The notes under the pieces: generated by a model
Seen by the model: only the letters and a program-made list of their open reading frames with translations
What the model was told of the DNA's origin: nothing
The model's database searches: none
Shown: positions 1-11,345 of the stretch, one piece after another
How positions within the stretch are numbered: position 1 is the stretch's first letter
Layout of the letters: each line of letters opens with the position of its first letter
Translations under genes and position numbers: made by a program
NCBI RefSeq assembly: GCF_030272615.1
Contig: NC_081406.1
Span: 115,103,783 to 115,167,782 of the forward strand
From: Cryptomeria japonica
Taxonomy: Eukaryota > Streptophyta > Pinopsida > Cupressales > Cupressaceae
DNA length: 64,000 nt
Reading direction: 5' to 3'

Positions 1-2
1 GG

Positions 3-374
3 TTTAATGTCTTCAATCATCAGTCAAGAAGTGGTGGTCATCAAACGACAATCAGATGGAGAGAAAGTTGTATGATCTATCATGATCATGGTCACACTAT
101 TGTAACATGCAGAAGGAAGAATGGAAACATGTACAATGGACCTTGGAAAGCACCTGGACTTGTTTACTATCACTGCAACAAACTGGGTCACATTGCAAGA
201 TTCTGCAGAAGCAGAAAAAGTATACCTGATGGTATATCGATCACTCAGGAAGGAGAAATAGAGGTTGAAAAAGTTCAAGAAGACATGAAGAAAATATGGA
301 AGAAGAACCCAGTATTATTGGAGGAGGAACCAGTTTTTGCACCCAGTGTGGAAATACCTGAACCAGCAAACTAA
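3..374 (+). pseudogene. Gag C-terminal fragment with two degenerate zinc knuckles (E1)
   Basis: An open frame runs from the window edge to a TAA at 372-374. It carries two CCHC-type nucleocapsid knuckles, each missing one ligand. In the first (around 69-110), the second Cys is Tyr (CMIY....GHTIVTC). In the second, the first Cys is Tyr (YYHCNKLGHIARFC). Knuckles of this type bind retroelement RNA. The tail (EKVQEDMKKIW) matches the tail of E2 gag (KEVNNEMKKMW), linking the two elements. The ATG at 72 lies inside the first knuckle and is not the real start, which is upstream of the window. Confidence 0.7.
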
Positions 375-818
375 GCCCGAAAGGCTTAGGGGGAGAAAAT
401 GGCAAAATTCTTTCAAAACCTCAATTAACACTGGTAAAAGACCTTAACCGGTATGCTACACCTATCACTTGGCAGAAGACCGGAAATGGTAAAGAGGAAA
501 ATTAGGGTTTATGCCCTGATATAGGAGCATTAATGATGGTAGGTGAGAGACATGTATAAATGCAATTTTCAAATCATTTCTCACTATCTATTTTTCGAGT
601 GAAGAAAAGTTTCCAAGTGCAGAGCGTAGAGAAGGTGATTTGAGCTTAGATTTCAAGGAATTGGAGAGATTTGAAAGAGATTCAAATATAGTTTGCAATC
701 GGCAGTGGAGAACTCAAAGTGGTGATTTGGCATCCGACGGAGAGCAAAGCAAAGTAGAATCAAGAAGCCCTAAATTCCCATGTGAAAGGTATTTTTTGTG
801 TTCTTGAAATACTCTTCA
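375..818 (+). other. Noncoding spacer between gag and second ORF (E1)
   Basis: There is no coding potential here. A purine tract AGGGGGAGAAAA sits just after the gag stop at about 388-399. A TATA-like TATAAAT occurs near 555, about 265 bases before the ATG at 819, so a private promoter for the second ORF is possible. The last 150 bases are loosely similar to the segment before the E2 second ORF (24150-24292). Confidence 0.4.
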
Positions 819-3800
819 ATGGCTTCTGCATCTCATACCAGTTAAGCACATCCATTGAGTCAGAAAATTTCATTTAGAGGAAGTCCAAGTATAATGCTTT
901 GTCACAAGTCCTAGCTGGAGTCATAGTTGAAGAAGGAATTTCAGACTATATTGATTGCAAGATAGAAGACCTAGGGTCCTTAGCCATTCATACTCAATTA
1001 GGTCTATTTTGCGGCAAGGACAAAAGGATCAAAACGGAGTTCAGTATCTTAGAGAAGAACAAACTCCATAATATGGTGTATTTTCTGGAAGATTTCACAG
1101 AGGATCACATCAGAATCATCCTAAGCAGAGTCCATGGTGACAAGATGTACCTGGAAAGAATGCATGATATCATGCCTAAGGCAATTCATGCAGTGACTAG
1201 TTTCTGCTACACAAGGGAAGTGCCAGCCCTGAAAATGGTAAGCAAAATGGAAATGACCAAGCTCACCAGTTCGACAAGTGATTCATGAGGTATGACAGTT
1301 AATCCTATCAAGGATGAATTGGTAAAATATGCCTGCATGGTGATAGGCTACAGGACATTCTCAGCCAGTAGGATTAATTCTATATCTACTGCAGTGGTGA
1401 TTGCTACTTACCGGATGATTATAGAGGATAACTCATTTGACTTATGCACCGGTATGCAAAGGAAACTCCTGTTAAATCTCAAGGCAATCAAAAAGGACAA
1501 TTCATTGAGATTTAAATTTGGACAACTACTGGTAGGATTGTTTTTCTATTTCCAAGGCTACTTTTCAGGTGTAGGAGATGTCCAGTGGTCCCCTGACCAA
1601 CTGGTAACCAAGTAGATAAAGGAAAGTGTGAAAGCCATTGGAACCAGGTACCCTGAGATCCTGAACAAATACTTTGATGAGTTTAGAATAAAAATGAGTC
1701 AGAGGATACGAATCTCAGGTGACATAGTGAAGAAGTATGAAGACGACATCTGTTTCACTATTCAGATGGACAAATGTCTAATGGAGGCTATTGAGCCTAG
1801 AATGGAGGAAGTGGAGCCTATGGGCTATGAAGTCATGTATGACATGCTGGAAGGGTATGCTTCAACCCTTATTGCCTCACCTCTTGATCCAAAGGTGAAG
1901 CAAACCAGAACCTACTTGGAGAGGATAGCACCGGTTGAAGAACCATGAGTGAAGAAGGGAAAAGAACCGGCAGCCAAGAAAGCTAAGGCAATGCCTGCGA
2001 CATCAACACTAGCTACCACTGAGACTCCAAAAGTGACCAAGCGGTCACTAGCAAAGAAGAAATCAGAGGTAACATAGGCAAAAGTCTTCAAAAGAAAGAG
2101 GAAGACTAAGGCAAATGAACTTGACTCCGAAGAAACTGAGTCTGATGAACAGCCAAAGAAGGCTAGACAGACCAAGAAGGTGAAGAAGAATGAACCGGCA
2201 ATATCCACACCGGTAAATATAGATGTCTCCTCTTACAAACCTTTGACACATTGTCAAAGAATAGTAAAGAATATTAGGAGAAAGTTACTTCATGATTTAA
2301 TTGATTATTATGATGATTTCAATAGTGAGGAAAAAGATGAAGTACTGCAGGAAATTATTCTTTATTTATGTAGAAATGACCGGTCACCATCAGAGATTAA
2401 ATCTTAGACACTGGATTCATTGTATAAAGCATTGGATAACAAATGGTGCATTGCTATTGAAAAGGAACAAGAGATTAGGGAGAAATTTTTTGCACATTAC
2501 TTCCCCGAACTCTCAAACTTAGAATTATTTGATGTATTAGATCAAAATAATGGTCTCTTCTTCACAAGGAGAAGAGGACTCTGGTTGTTGGAAGGGAGAG
2601 TTGATGATGTAGAAAAGGATACACATCAACACATGGCCCATGCTATCAGTTCACACAAAGCTCGAATGGCCAACCTCCAAGTGGAAAAGGAACTGGTTAT
2701 TTCCAAACCGGATGAAGTTTTTGATGAGGAAGGAAACCTGGTGGAGGAACCAGTCGACACCATAGATGTTGATGCCTTAGATATAGAAGATGTCACTCAG
2801 AACATACCTTCTGAGGGAACTGAACAGGGGCAACAGGCCGATCAAGGTGGTGAACAAGCTGTGGACACACAACAAGGGGCAAAAGAAAAAGAAGAGAAAA
2901 AGAAGAAGGATGAAGTTGAGAAATAGAGAAAGGAGGAAGAGAAGAAGAAAGAGGAAGAGGAGAAAAGAAAAGATGAAGAGAAAAAGAAAGAGGAAGAGGA
3001 GAAAAGAAAAGATGAAGAGAAAAAGAAAGAGGAAGAGGAGAAAAGAAAAGATGAAGAGAAAAAGAAGCAAGAAGAAGAAAGGAAAAAGAAAGAAGAAGAG
3101 GACAAGGAAGAAAAGAGGAAGAAGGAAGAAGAAGAAAAGAAGAAGGAAGAGGAAGAAAAGAAGAAAAAGGAAGAGGAAGAGAAGAAGAAGAGGGAAGAAG
3201 AAGAAAAGGAAGAGAAGAAGAGGAGAGCAGAGGAGAAGAAAAAGGTAGAAGAAGACAAGGAAGAAGAGAAGAGAAGAGAAGCCAAAAAGAAGAAAGCTGA
3301 AGAAGCCAAGGAATGTGAAGTGGAAAAAAGCTCTCAGGTGGAGACCCCGAAGGCAACCGGAAGTCAACCCTCACCGGTTGAACTCTCTAGTCCTATCGAT
3401 CTCCAATCTGCAAGCAAGTCAGAACTTATGCAAAGAATCAAGGTTGCTCAAGAGCACCTTGAGATCATTTGCAAGAAAAAGGAACAAGACATCATTTAGG
3501 TAGCTATAGACATGCTCACCGGTTTAATCCCCAGTACTAATCTTCCTGACACTGATTCATCACTAGCACAACTCAAACTTCTATGTACTATAGTGGATGA
3601 TCAGGTGTAGAGCCTAGAAGAAGTACCTAAGGCCAATGTAAAGAAAGAGCACCAAAAGGCTCTTAATCTTGCTCTGGTGAAGAAACTGAATGAGCTTAGG
3701 ACTGAACTGTCAAAGGATCAAAAGGACATAAGGAGTGATTTGGATGAGGGAAACTTGCTACTCAGCAAAATATGTCAACCTCATCTATTTTGTGATGATG

Positions 3801-3991
3801 TGATAGCTAAGAAGTAACAGCTTCAAACGGACTTACAGTCCTACTTAAGCACATTCAAGACTCCTTACGACTCCTTTGTGGCATATGGGCAAACCGTTCA
3901 TCGGTCCCAGATCCAGTCAGCTAAGATAGAGCAAGAGGTCAGCACAAGATCTAGGGATTTGCAGGAACTTCAACTGGTATTACTTCCATGA
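819..3991 (+). pseudogene. E1 second ORF: unrecognised retroelement accessory protein
   Basis: A long decayed coding region, starting probably at the ATG at 819 and carried in several frames with stops, mostly TAG. I do not recognise a catalytic domain. An N-terminal globular part (about 900-1950) has a CKIEDLG segment, then ILSRVHG, then a hydrophobic KFGQLLVGLFFYFQ block. A middle part (2180-2700) includes ALDNKWCIAIEKEQEIREKF. Then come a Lys/Glu-rich helix-like region (2875-3310) and a C-terminal coiled-coil-like region to about 3990. Each block has a counterpart in the same order in E2 (LSRVHD; KYGSILVCIFFYVQ; RWKSALAIEKEHRIK). It is vaguely reminiscent of 'putative plant transposon protein' domains, but that is only an impression. 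Conservation between two elements argues that it was once functional. Confidence 0.65.
2875..3310 (+). repeat. Lys/Glu codon-rich tract with 39-bp tandem repeat
   Basis: Almost pure purine on this strand. Three copies of a 39-bp unit (about 2947-3066) encode KEEEEKRKDEEKK, followed by irregular KKEEE repeats. In the E1 second-ORF frame this gives a highly charged, probably single-helix segment of about 140 residues. Long open frames on the opposite strand here (Ser/Phe/Leu-rich) are composition artefacts. Confidence 0.8.
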
Positions 3992-4503
3992 CTGTAAATT
4001 CTTTAGAAATGCTATCTAAACCTAGAAGCACTGACAGTCACCTAAGAACTGAGCATAATAGATGCCATGGAGGAACAAGTATCACAAATGCAGACAGAGA
4101 AGGAAGTGGCGACCTCCCTACTTGAGTCCTGGTCTCTCTCCATGAAACAATTTTTGTAGGACTACAAAGTAGTTTTTGACAAGTATTATTCATTATTGTC
4201 ATAAACTCTTTTATATATATATGGACATAGGTTTTTGCAGCGGCACTTTGTCATTGTTGGCAAAGGGGGAGAAGTACATGGTTTAAAATTTTGGGAGAAG
4301 TATCTATTTTTGAAATTTTGATATATGCTATATGCTCTGATGATTATGCTCTGAATGCAAAATTGCTATACACTTTGTTGATTAAGGGATAGTGTATATG
4401 CTTAGGGGGAGCAATTTTGTTAATGGCAAGTTTTTGTTGTAAAACACTTAGATGTCAAAATTTTATTTTCCTAAGTGTTGCCATCAATGCCAAAGGGGGA
4501 GAT
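3992..4503 (+). other. E1 3' noncoding region with repeated purine tracts
   Basis: No ORF. Three AGGGGGAG tracts lie at 4262-4272, 4404-4412 and 4492-4503. The last directly precedes the LTR start TGTTGGC and is the expected polypurine tract for plus-strand priming. The motif ATCAATGCCAAAGGGGG at this junction is shared with E2 and, in reverse orientation, with A, C and D. Confidence 0.75.
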
Positions 4504-5690
4504 TGTTGGCATTTTTTATGTTTATGTTGTGATTGTCATTGATGGACACACACTTGTATTGAGATCCCCTTTATATGTATGAGCTCATGCTCAACTGGTA
4601 TTTGTTCCAACTGGTATGTTGTACTCTAGTCTTTTGACTAGTGGTGATTTTGCAAAATTTGTTTCCTGGTCTGAAGCGGCATGTTGACCCCAAGTGGTTC
4701 GCAGATCACAAGTGGTACGAGGAAGAAAAGCGGCACAACACATTCTTACCAATCTTCATTTTTTTCAAACCGGCAATCGACATTTTTGTGAAATTGGCAA
4801 CCGACATTTTGTATGAACCGGTAACACTCTGTGATGAGTTACCAACTGGCATTTTGTGATGAGTTACCAATCCACTGATTGTTTGACGGTGCCGACATAA
4901 TGACGGTGATTCTTGTGTCGTGTTACTAAGTATGTCTAGATTCACTGAACCTAGGAAATTGTAATGTAATCCTATTGGACCAACATGAAATCAAATTCCT
5001 TTAAAAGGACATCATGTCTAGGGTTTTCAGGTGGTTGAAGGAGTTGCGAATAGGGTTTATGTTGAGCTAGGGTTTAAGGTGGAAGAGTAGAGCAATCTTA
5101 TTAGAGAAGATCGAGTTGTAACTGAGAGTGAGACAAAGAAGACTAAAGTAATGCTGGAATGCATTAGCTATGAACAACACTGGATCTAACCAAGCAGTTT
5201 GTGCTAGTAGATAGATCAAACACTTGTTGATTACTCACATCTTTGACAAGTTTGTAGCCCTTAATTGGGTAGGCCTCAAAGCCTTTGTAAAATCCTCTAA
5301 CAAGGTGGTTCACACATGTGAATGCAAAATCCTCTAACAAGGTAGTCTTTAATCAAACTTATCTCCTAACAGAGATTGAGATTCCTAACAGGATCTGTTC
5401 TGGTGAAGAACATTGTAAGACCTTAACCGATCTGGTTTCTATTCTACAGATAGTGACTTGTGAGTTCCATCTCACCATGGTTTTTCCAAGTTGGGTTTCC
5501 ATGTCAAATATCTTGTGTTATGGTTGTATTTCTTTTGTGGGTGAATGGTTTATTCACATTTTGGTTTGTATGTGTGATAATCGGTTTGATTGTCAGACTG
5601 CTTTACCAGTTTATCTCTAGACTGTGTAAGTGTTTTAGTGCAAGGTGTTTTGGCATACTAATTCACCCCCCCCTCTTAGTATTCATCACA
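4504..5690 (+). repeat. 3' LTR of E1
   Basis: Starts TGTTGGCATTTT immediately after the polypurine tract and runs about 1.19 kb, close to the 1.2 kb of the E2 LTR. It holds repeated CCTCTAACAAGGT-type motifs (5291-5306, 5328-5343, 5382-5397). The end is marked by ATTCACCCCCCCC-CTCTTAGT (5660-5680), as in other LTRs here. The exact last base is uncertain because the terminal CA is degenerate. Confidence 0.75.
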
Positions 5691-5765
5691 ATCAACTCCA
5701 ATTGGGATACCTCATTCTTTCTTTTCATTATCCCACAATATCATTTATGACCTCTCATTACCCAT

Positions 5766-6410
5766 GTGGGCTGGCGGGATGCACAATTATTCAATTTATG
5801 TTGCCCCGTAAAAGTTCTAACTTATGGTCTTTGACATCGCGGGATTGTGGGTGACATGTCTTGCTTCTCCTTTTGCCGACTCGCATAAAATTCAACATGA
5901 CATCTTGACCTATGTGGGATAAGAGACCTATTTTTCTCTTTGTTCTCATTTACCCCGCATGATCCTCATTTCATCCCTTTGCATGCTATGGGATAGCAGG
6001 ATCCTTCTCCTTCTTCACTATCTTATCCCGTACGACCATTGCACATCCACCTTGAATGGTGTGGGATAGCGGGAACCATTTACCACTATCTTCATGTTAC
6101 CCCACACAACCATCGTCTCATCCTATTTAGCACTACGGGATAGCAGGGAGCCTATATTGTTTCATTACTTTCTCATCCCGTAGGACCAACTTTCTTTTGT
6201 CATCAGTTATGTGGAATGGCAGGGGTTACATTTCCCTTGTCTTTTTCCTATCTTGCACAATCACAACACTCATGTTCATCACGTTGTGGGATAGCGGGGG
6301 GTCTTCGACCTCAATGAAACTCCTATCTCACACAACTAGCACATCACTTTTCAATGTCACGGGGTAGCAGGATGCCAACTCATGCACAACTGGTCCCGCA
6401 TAGACATAGC
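5766..6410. repeat. Degenerate ~75-bp tandem repeat
   Basis: A GTGGGATAGCGGGA-like core recurs at about 5766, 5841, 5914, 5987, 6061, 6134, 6211, 6286 and 6360, a spacing of 73 to 77 bases. Each copy also carries an ATCCCGTACGACC-like segment. About nine diverged copies, with no coding potential. Confidence 0.75.
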
Positions 6411-6731
6411 ACAACTTGAGTAAACTACTGAGCCACCAACACATATACATATGTGTACACTAGGACAGATGGGGACCACTAGACTCCAACTTGTCCTTTC
6501 TAGTTAAACACAATACTTTGATAAGTGACAGAGGTCGTCGATTCAAACTGCTATTCTGGTTGAACTACTATGAAATAACATATTTGAATTTGCAGTCCAC
6601 AAGAGTCAAACCTGATGGGTCTGACACACTATGACGTATTTGTAGATCAACTCAAATACTGATTTGAACTCTATAATCCATATTCTTTTGCAACCTACAA
6701 TTTTACTACATAACCTGCATGTTATGTGCTT
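6411..6731. other. Unassigned sequence left of element A
   Basis: No gene or clear repeat. Because A inserted at CACAT, this stretch was once joined directly to 14788, which looks like an LTR end of element B; part of it may therefore be old B LTR. Confidence 0.3.
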
Positions 6732-6736
6732 CACAT
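6732..6736. other. Target-site duplication CACAT, left of A
   Basis: CACAT immediately precedes the LTR start TGTT at 6737 and is repeated exactly after the other LTR at 14783-14787. Five bases is the usual copia duplication length. Confidence 0.9.
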
Positions 6737-8028
6737 TGTTAAACACATAATACCTCTGAGGAGGGGGGGTGAATTTGTGGTTCCTAAGTTTCTCCTTTTT
6801 GATGTAACTTGAGAATATCAATTATTTACTTAATCACTTAAATAGTCAAACCAGTAATGCAAGAAGGAAATCCAAAGAGACCATGCATACACAAGTAACT
6901 CACAACACCATATTTACGAGGAAAATCCAATATGAGAAAAATATCGGTGAGAAAAGATGCTGAAGTCTACTGCTTCAATCCAGCCTCACAGGCAAAACAC
7001 AATTTACAAAGATTTTGGGCACCAACCCAAGGAGCACCAACCCCTACACCAAGCTTCAACTTGGTGATGTATATTGAAATACTATTTGAATAAAATTAAG
7101 GCTTCTTGCTGCAAATGAATCCTGCAACTCTTTAATCAAGTAACTCTCTGTTATCTTTCTCTCCCTTTTACACACTATGTTACACTAGGGTGCTTCCTTC
7201 TCTACTATACCTTACCGGTTAGGCTCAACTGCCAGACTATGATACCACATGCAAAATCCTTTCACTAGTTTGCCTGCTCACTCACACTACAACTTGCTTG
7301 GAACACCTTCTCAATAATTTCACTTTGTTCACTCTCCTTTCACTTTTCTCCTCAATCTTCAAAGCATCAACAACTTTTCAGTCTCGAGCTCACATCTCTT
7401 ATGAGGTGATTTCCCACCAAAAATACAATTCAAAATTTTGATGGTTAGGGTTTCCTCACCATCTATGAGGCAAACCAAATCCTATAAGATATTGCATGAT
7501 CTAATCTTTCTTGATGTCCAGCTATTCATCTCTGCCATTTTCGTGCCTTCTAAAACACATTTTCTAGACAAAGAAAAAACACAATCCATTATTTCAACCT
7601 ACAACTATCAAAATGCTATTAATGCCTCTGTTGTCTCCTTCTCAAGGTATACTTTCAATCCGATCTTCTTGCTTTGATCCAAGTGCCAACTACTCCTTGA
7701 TCTTCCTCTGTTACTCCTTCTTCCTCAAGATGCAATCAGTCAGATGCAATCCCTTGATTTGTGGTTCCTTCATTAATAGCGATTATCTATTTCATCTACC
7801 CTATTGACGAAGCTTCACCAACCACAACAACCTTGCCACCTCTGCTCCACATGGCATCACGTAGATTAAGAAATGGCCTACCAATATGAAATTGGTTTGG
7901 AAAACACATATCGATAAGACCCTTGACTAGTAGAGTGTTCTCCTTCTGTTAACCGGTAGAGCATCCAGTACTGGTTGCATATCTTCACTAGTTGACATCA
8001 ATGACAAATTAGTGCCAAAATGCCAACA
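6737..8028 (-). repeat. 3' LTR of element A
   Basis: On the + strand it runs from TGTTAAACAC to ATGCCAACA and aligns throughout with 13471-14782. It includes the GGGGGGGTGAAT block near one end and TTGACATCAATGACAA near the other, both shared with neighbouring copia LTRs. Confidence 0.92.
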
Positions 8029-8099
8029 ATCTCCTCCTTTGGCATTGATGTCAACTTCTCATAGTTCACTCCATACCGATACATTTCTCCCCCTTTGAC
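8029..8099 (-). other. Polypurine tract of element A
   Basis: Read on the minus strand, AATGCCAAAGGAGGAGAT abuts the LTR start TGTTGGCA. A second tract (minus GTCAAAGGGGGAG, 8087-8099) lies 59 bases inside. The first is the expected plus-strand primer; the role of the second is unknown. Confidence 0.8.
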
Positions 8100-8184
8100 A
8101 TAATGACAAAGGGTACTTGCGTACTTCCCCTTTGACTCATACCAAACTCTCCCTGAGTCATATAAAATCATCCTAGGCAGAAGA

Positions 8185-11100
8185 CATAACTCCCAGCTTG
8201 TGTTGGAGGTATTCAAATGTGCTTATCGGTAGAGGTTTGGTGAAAATGTCTACTACTTGTTCACCAGTAGGAACACAATCCATTCTTAATTCCTACCCTT
8301 CAACCTTCTCTCAAAGAAAGTGGTATTTGATCGCAATATGTTTTATTCTGGAATGCATGACCAAATTCTTTGCTATGTTGATTGCACTCGAATTGTCACA
8401 TCAGATGAGAATAGGTTCAGTGACGTCTACTTGTATATCTCTGAGAGTCTACTTCATCCAAAGCACCTAAGAGCAACATGTAGCAGCAATAATGTACTCA
8501 GCTTCAGTAGTAGATTAGGAGACTGAATCCTGCTTCTTACTATGCCAAGACACCAACTGGACACCTAGAAAGAAAGAACCACCACTTGTGCTCTTTCTAT
8601 CATCAATGCAACTTGACCAATCAGCATTAGTGTATGCTTCCAAGATAAAATTTCCCTGTTTAGGATACCACAAACCATAGCTGAGAGTTCCTTGTAGGTA
8701 CCTAAAAATTCTGCTAGCAGCATTCATGTGTGACTGCTTTGGTGTAGCTTGGAATCAGGCTACCATGCATACCGCTTGAACTATATCGGATCTTGAAGTA
8801 GTTAGATGCAGTAGACTTCCTATCATGGATCTATACATAGTCTGATCCACTACCGGTGATTCATCATTTTTACTCAATTTACAGCCGGTCACCATGGGAG
8901 TACTTACCGGTTTGCAATATTTTAGTTGGAATTTCTTCAGTATCTCCTTTGCATACTTGACCTATGAGATAAAGATTCCTTTATCTTTCTATAATATTTG
9001 CAAGCCAAGGAAGTAAGTCAATTCACCAAGCATTGACATCTCAAATTCTGACTGCATTTGATCAGCAAACTCTTTGCAGAGAGTATCCTTGTTGCCTCCA
9101 AAGATGATGTCATCTACATACACAACCACAATAATCATGTGATTTCCATCTTTCCTTATGTACAAATTACTATAAGCACTTCCCTTTTTGAATCCTTGAT
9201 CTTTTAGATACTGATCTAATCTTGAATACCATGCTCTAGGAGCTTTCTTCAAACCATACAGAGCCTTCTTTAACTGACACACAAATGTCTCATCATCGTC
9301 CAACATAAATCCTACTGGTTATTTTGTGTGTACTTCTTCTTCTAAATTTCCATTAAGAAAAGAAGATTTTACATACATTTGGTATACTTTATAGCCCTTG
9401 TAGGTAGAGTAAGCTAGAAACATCCTAATTGCTTCTAGTCTATCCGTCAGTGCAAATGTTTCTTCAAAGTCAATTCCCTCTACTTGAGAGTATCCTTTGT
9501 ACACTAGTCTAGCTTTATGCCTTACAATCTGACCTTCTTCATTCATTTTGTTCCAATAGACCCACTTTGTACTAATGATATTCTTGTCTTCCGGTCTAGG
9601 GACTAACTCCCAAGTCTTGTTCTTCTCAATCTAGTGCAGTTCTTCTTCCATGGCATCCATCCATTCTTGTCTCTTGCTAGCCTCAATGAAAGTTTTGGGT
9701 TCAACCTCAGTCATGAGGCATAGGTTGACTTGTTCATCATTCTAGGCAAGTCTTCTTCTAGTCTGCACACCATAATTCTTATTCCCCAGAATTTGCTCTT
9801 TTGGGTGATTCAACTATACATACCGATTGGGAACCTTCTTGGATGCTACCTCTAGTTTAGTTTCTATCTGAGCTTCATAATATTCATCACTCAAGTCATC
9901 ATACTGATTAACTTGTGGTTGAGATCCTCTATGCATATCCTCATCAACTCTTACATGTACACTTTCAACCACTCTTCTTAGTCTTTTATTGTAGCATTTG
10001 TAGGCTTTGTTGTTAGATGAGTAACCAAGGAAGATCCCTTCATCACTCCTAGAGTTAAAACTTCCCAAACCATCCATATCTTTTTTAATGAAGAACTTGC
10101 TTCCAAATACTTTGAAATATTTGACTGATGGCTTCTGATCATACCATAGCTCATAAGGTGTTATTTTTCTATTTGTTCTTAATTGAACCCGGTTCAAAGT
10201 GTATGCAGTAGTATGCACAACTTCTTTCCAATAAGTATCAGGCATCTTGGCCTCATTCAACATGGTTCTGGCCATCTCTTTGACTCTCCTGTTCTTCCTT
10301 TCTACCACTCCATTTTGCTATGGTGTTCTAGGAGAAGAGTATTGTCTTATAATTCCATGTTTTTCACAATAATCTTCAAATTCATTTGATATGAACTCTC
10401 TACCCTAGTATGATCTTAGGCATTTTAATTTGTACCCACTTTCTTTTTCTACCATCTTTTGAAAGATCTTGAATCTTTCAAATGCTTGTGATTTATCTTG
10501 CAGAAAGGTGACCCATGTCATCCTTGAGTAGTCATCAATGAAGAGCATGAAGTATCTTTCACTAGCAAGTGCTTTTGTTCTAGTTGGGCCACACAGATTT
10601 GTATGCACAATTTCAAGTGGCTTGGAGGTGTTGTGCTCCTTTGTCTTGAAACTCACTTTTGTTTGCTTACCTTTTACACATTCATCGCATAATATGTTTA
10701 CCAGTTTGATGATGAGTGGAATATTCCTCACACACTCCTTTTTGCTTACTGCAACTAAGTTATCAAAATTTATGTGGCCTATTCTTCTATGCCACAACCA
10801 ACTTTCATCTACTTATCCTAACATACATTAGGACTCATAGAATTCCTTCAGATTATAAACATTTCCATTTATTCTCTTTCCTTCAGCCATGAATTTACCG
10901 GTACTCTTTCTTTATCTAGCAGTTGATTGAGTCAAAGGTGAATTTGTAACCTTTGTCACACATCTAACTCACACTCAGCAAATTATGTTTGAGGCCTTCC
11001 ACATAGTATACATCACGTGCCTTCAGTTTTCTATCAATGCTTAGTGTTCCTTTTCCCTTTATTTTGATGGAATATTTGTCTCTGAACTTTACCGATCCAC

Positions 11101-11345
11101 CATTCTAATCTTCAAGTTTAATGAATTTCCTTTTGTCACCAGTAATATGGTTTGAGCAACCACTATCTACCACCCATAGATTTTTACTTTCAGCATGCAA
11201 GGCAGTCTGCACTATGAGACTCGATTCAGCCTTTTCCTTTTCTTTCTCAACCCAAACTGGTTTGATTTCCTTCTTCTTGTCAGCTACTATATTCAACTCT
11301 GGTTCAATTACTAGTTCATGATCTGGATTTTTTTTCATTTTCTTG
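8185..11345 (-). pseudogene. Element A pol: protease, integrase, RT, RNase H
   Basis: A copia polyprotein broken into frames. Protease: NLWVVDSGCSNHITGD (about 11145-11195), active Asp intact. Integrase (about 9814-10800): the zinc-binding part (WHRRIGH...CDECVKGK) is present, but the first catalytic Asp is Asn (VHTNLCGP) and the second is Tyr (LRSY then a stop); Glu survives in NGVVERKN. Reverse transcriptase (about 8990-9790): ALYGLKKAPRAWY and the active site VYVDDIIFGG are intact. RNase H (8190-8890): GLWYPKQGNF, KSTSGGSFFLG, SWHSKKQ, TEAEY, ending near FTKPL. Stops such as P-stop-QNG for PQQNG are TAG. It once copied element RNA into DNA and integrated it; it cannot do so now. Confidence 0.92.

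Larger units (their letters stand above)
1..5690 (+). mobile_element. E1: pol-less LTR retroelement, 3' part with 3' LTR
   Basis: The 5' LTR and start of gag lie outside the window. What is visible, in order, is a gag tail with zinc knuckles, a noncoding spacer, a long second ORF, a 3' noncoding stretch with purine tracts, and a 3' LTR beginning TGTTGGCA at 4504. I find no protease, integrase, reverse transcriptase or RNase H motifs between gag and LTR, so the copy is non-autonomous. Its second ORF is homologous to that of E2 (21594-29328), which shows a family rather than one deletion product. The right border near 5690 is approximate because the terminal bases are degenerate. Confidence 0.75.

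Noticed and set aside
2777-3374. Minus-strand Phe/Leu/Ser-rich frames of 150-196 codons
   Set aside because: Antisense shadow of the Lys/Glu-rich part of the E1 second ORF.
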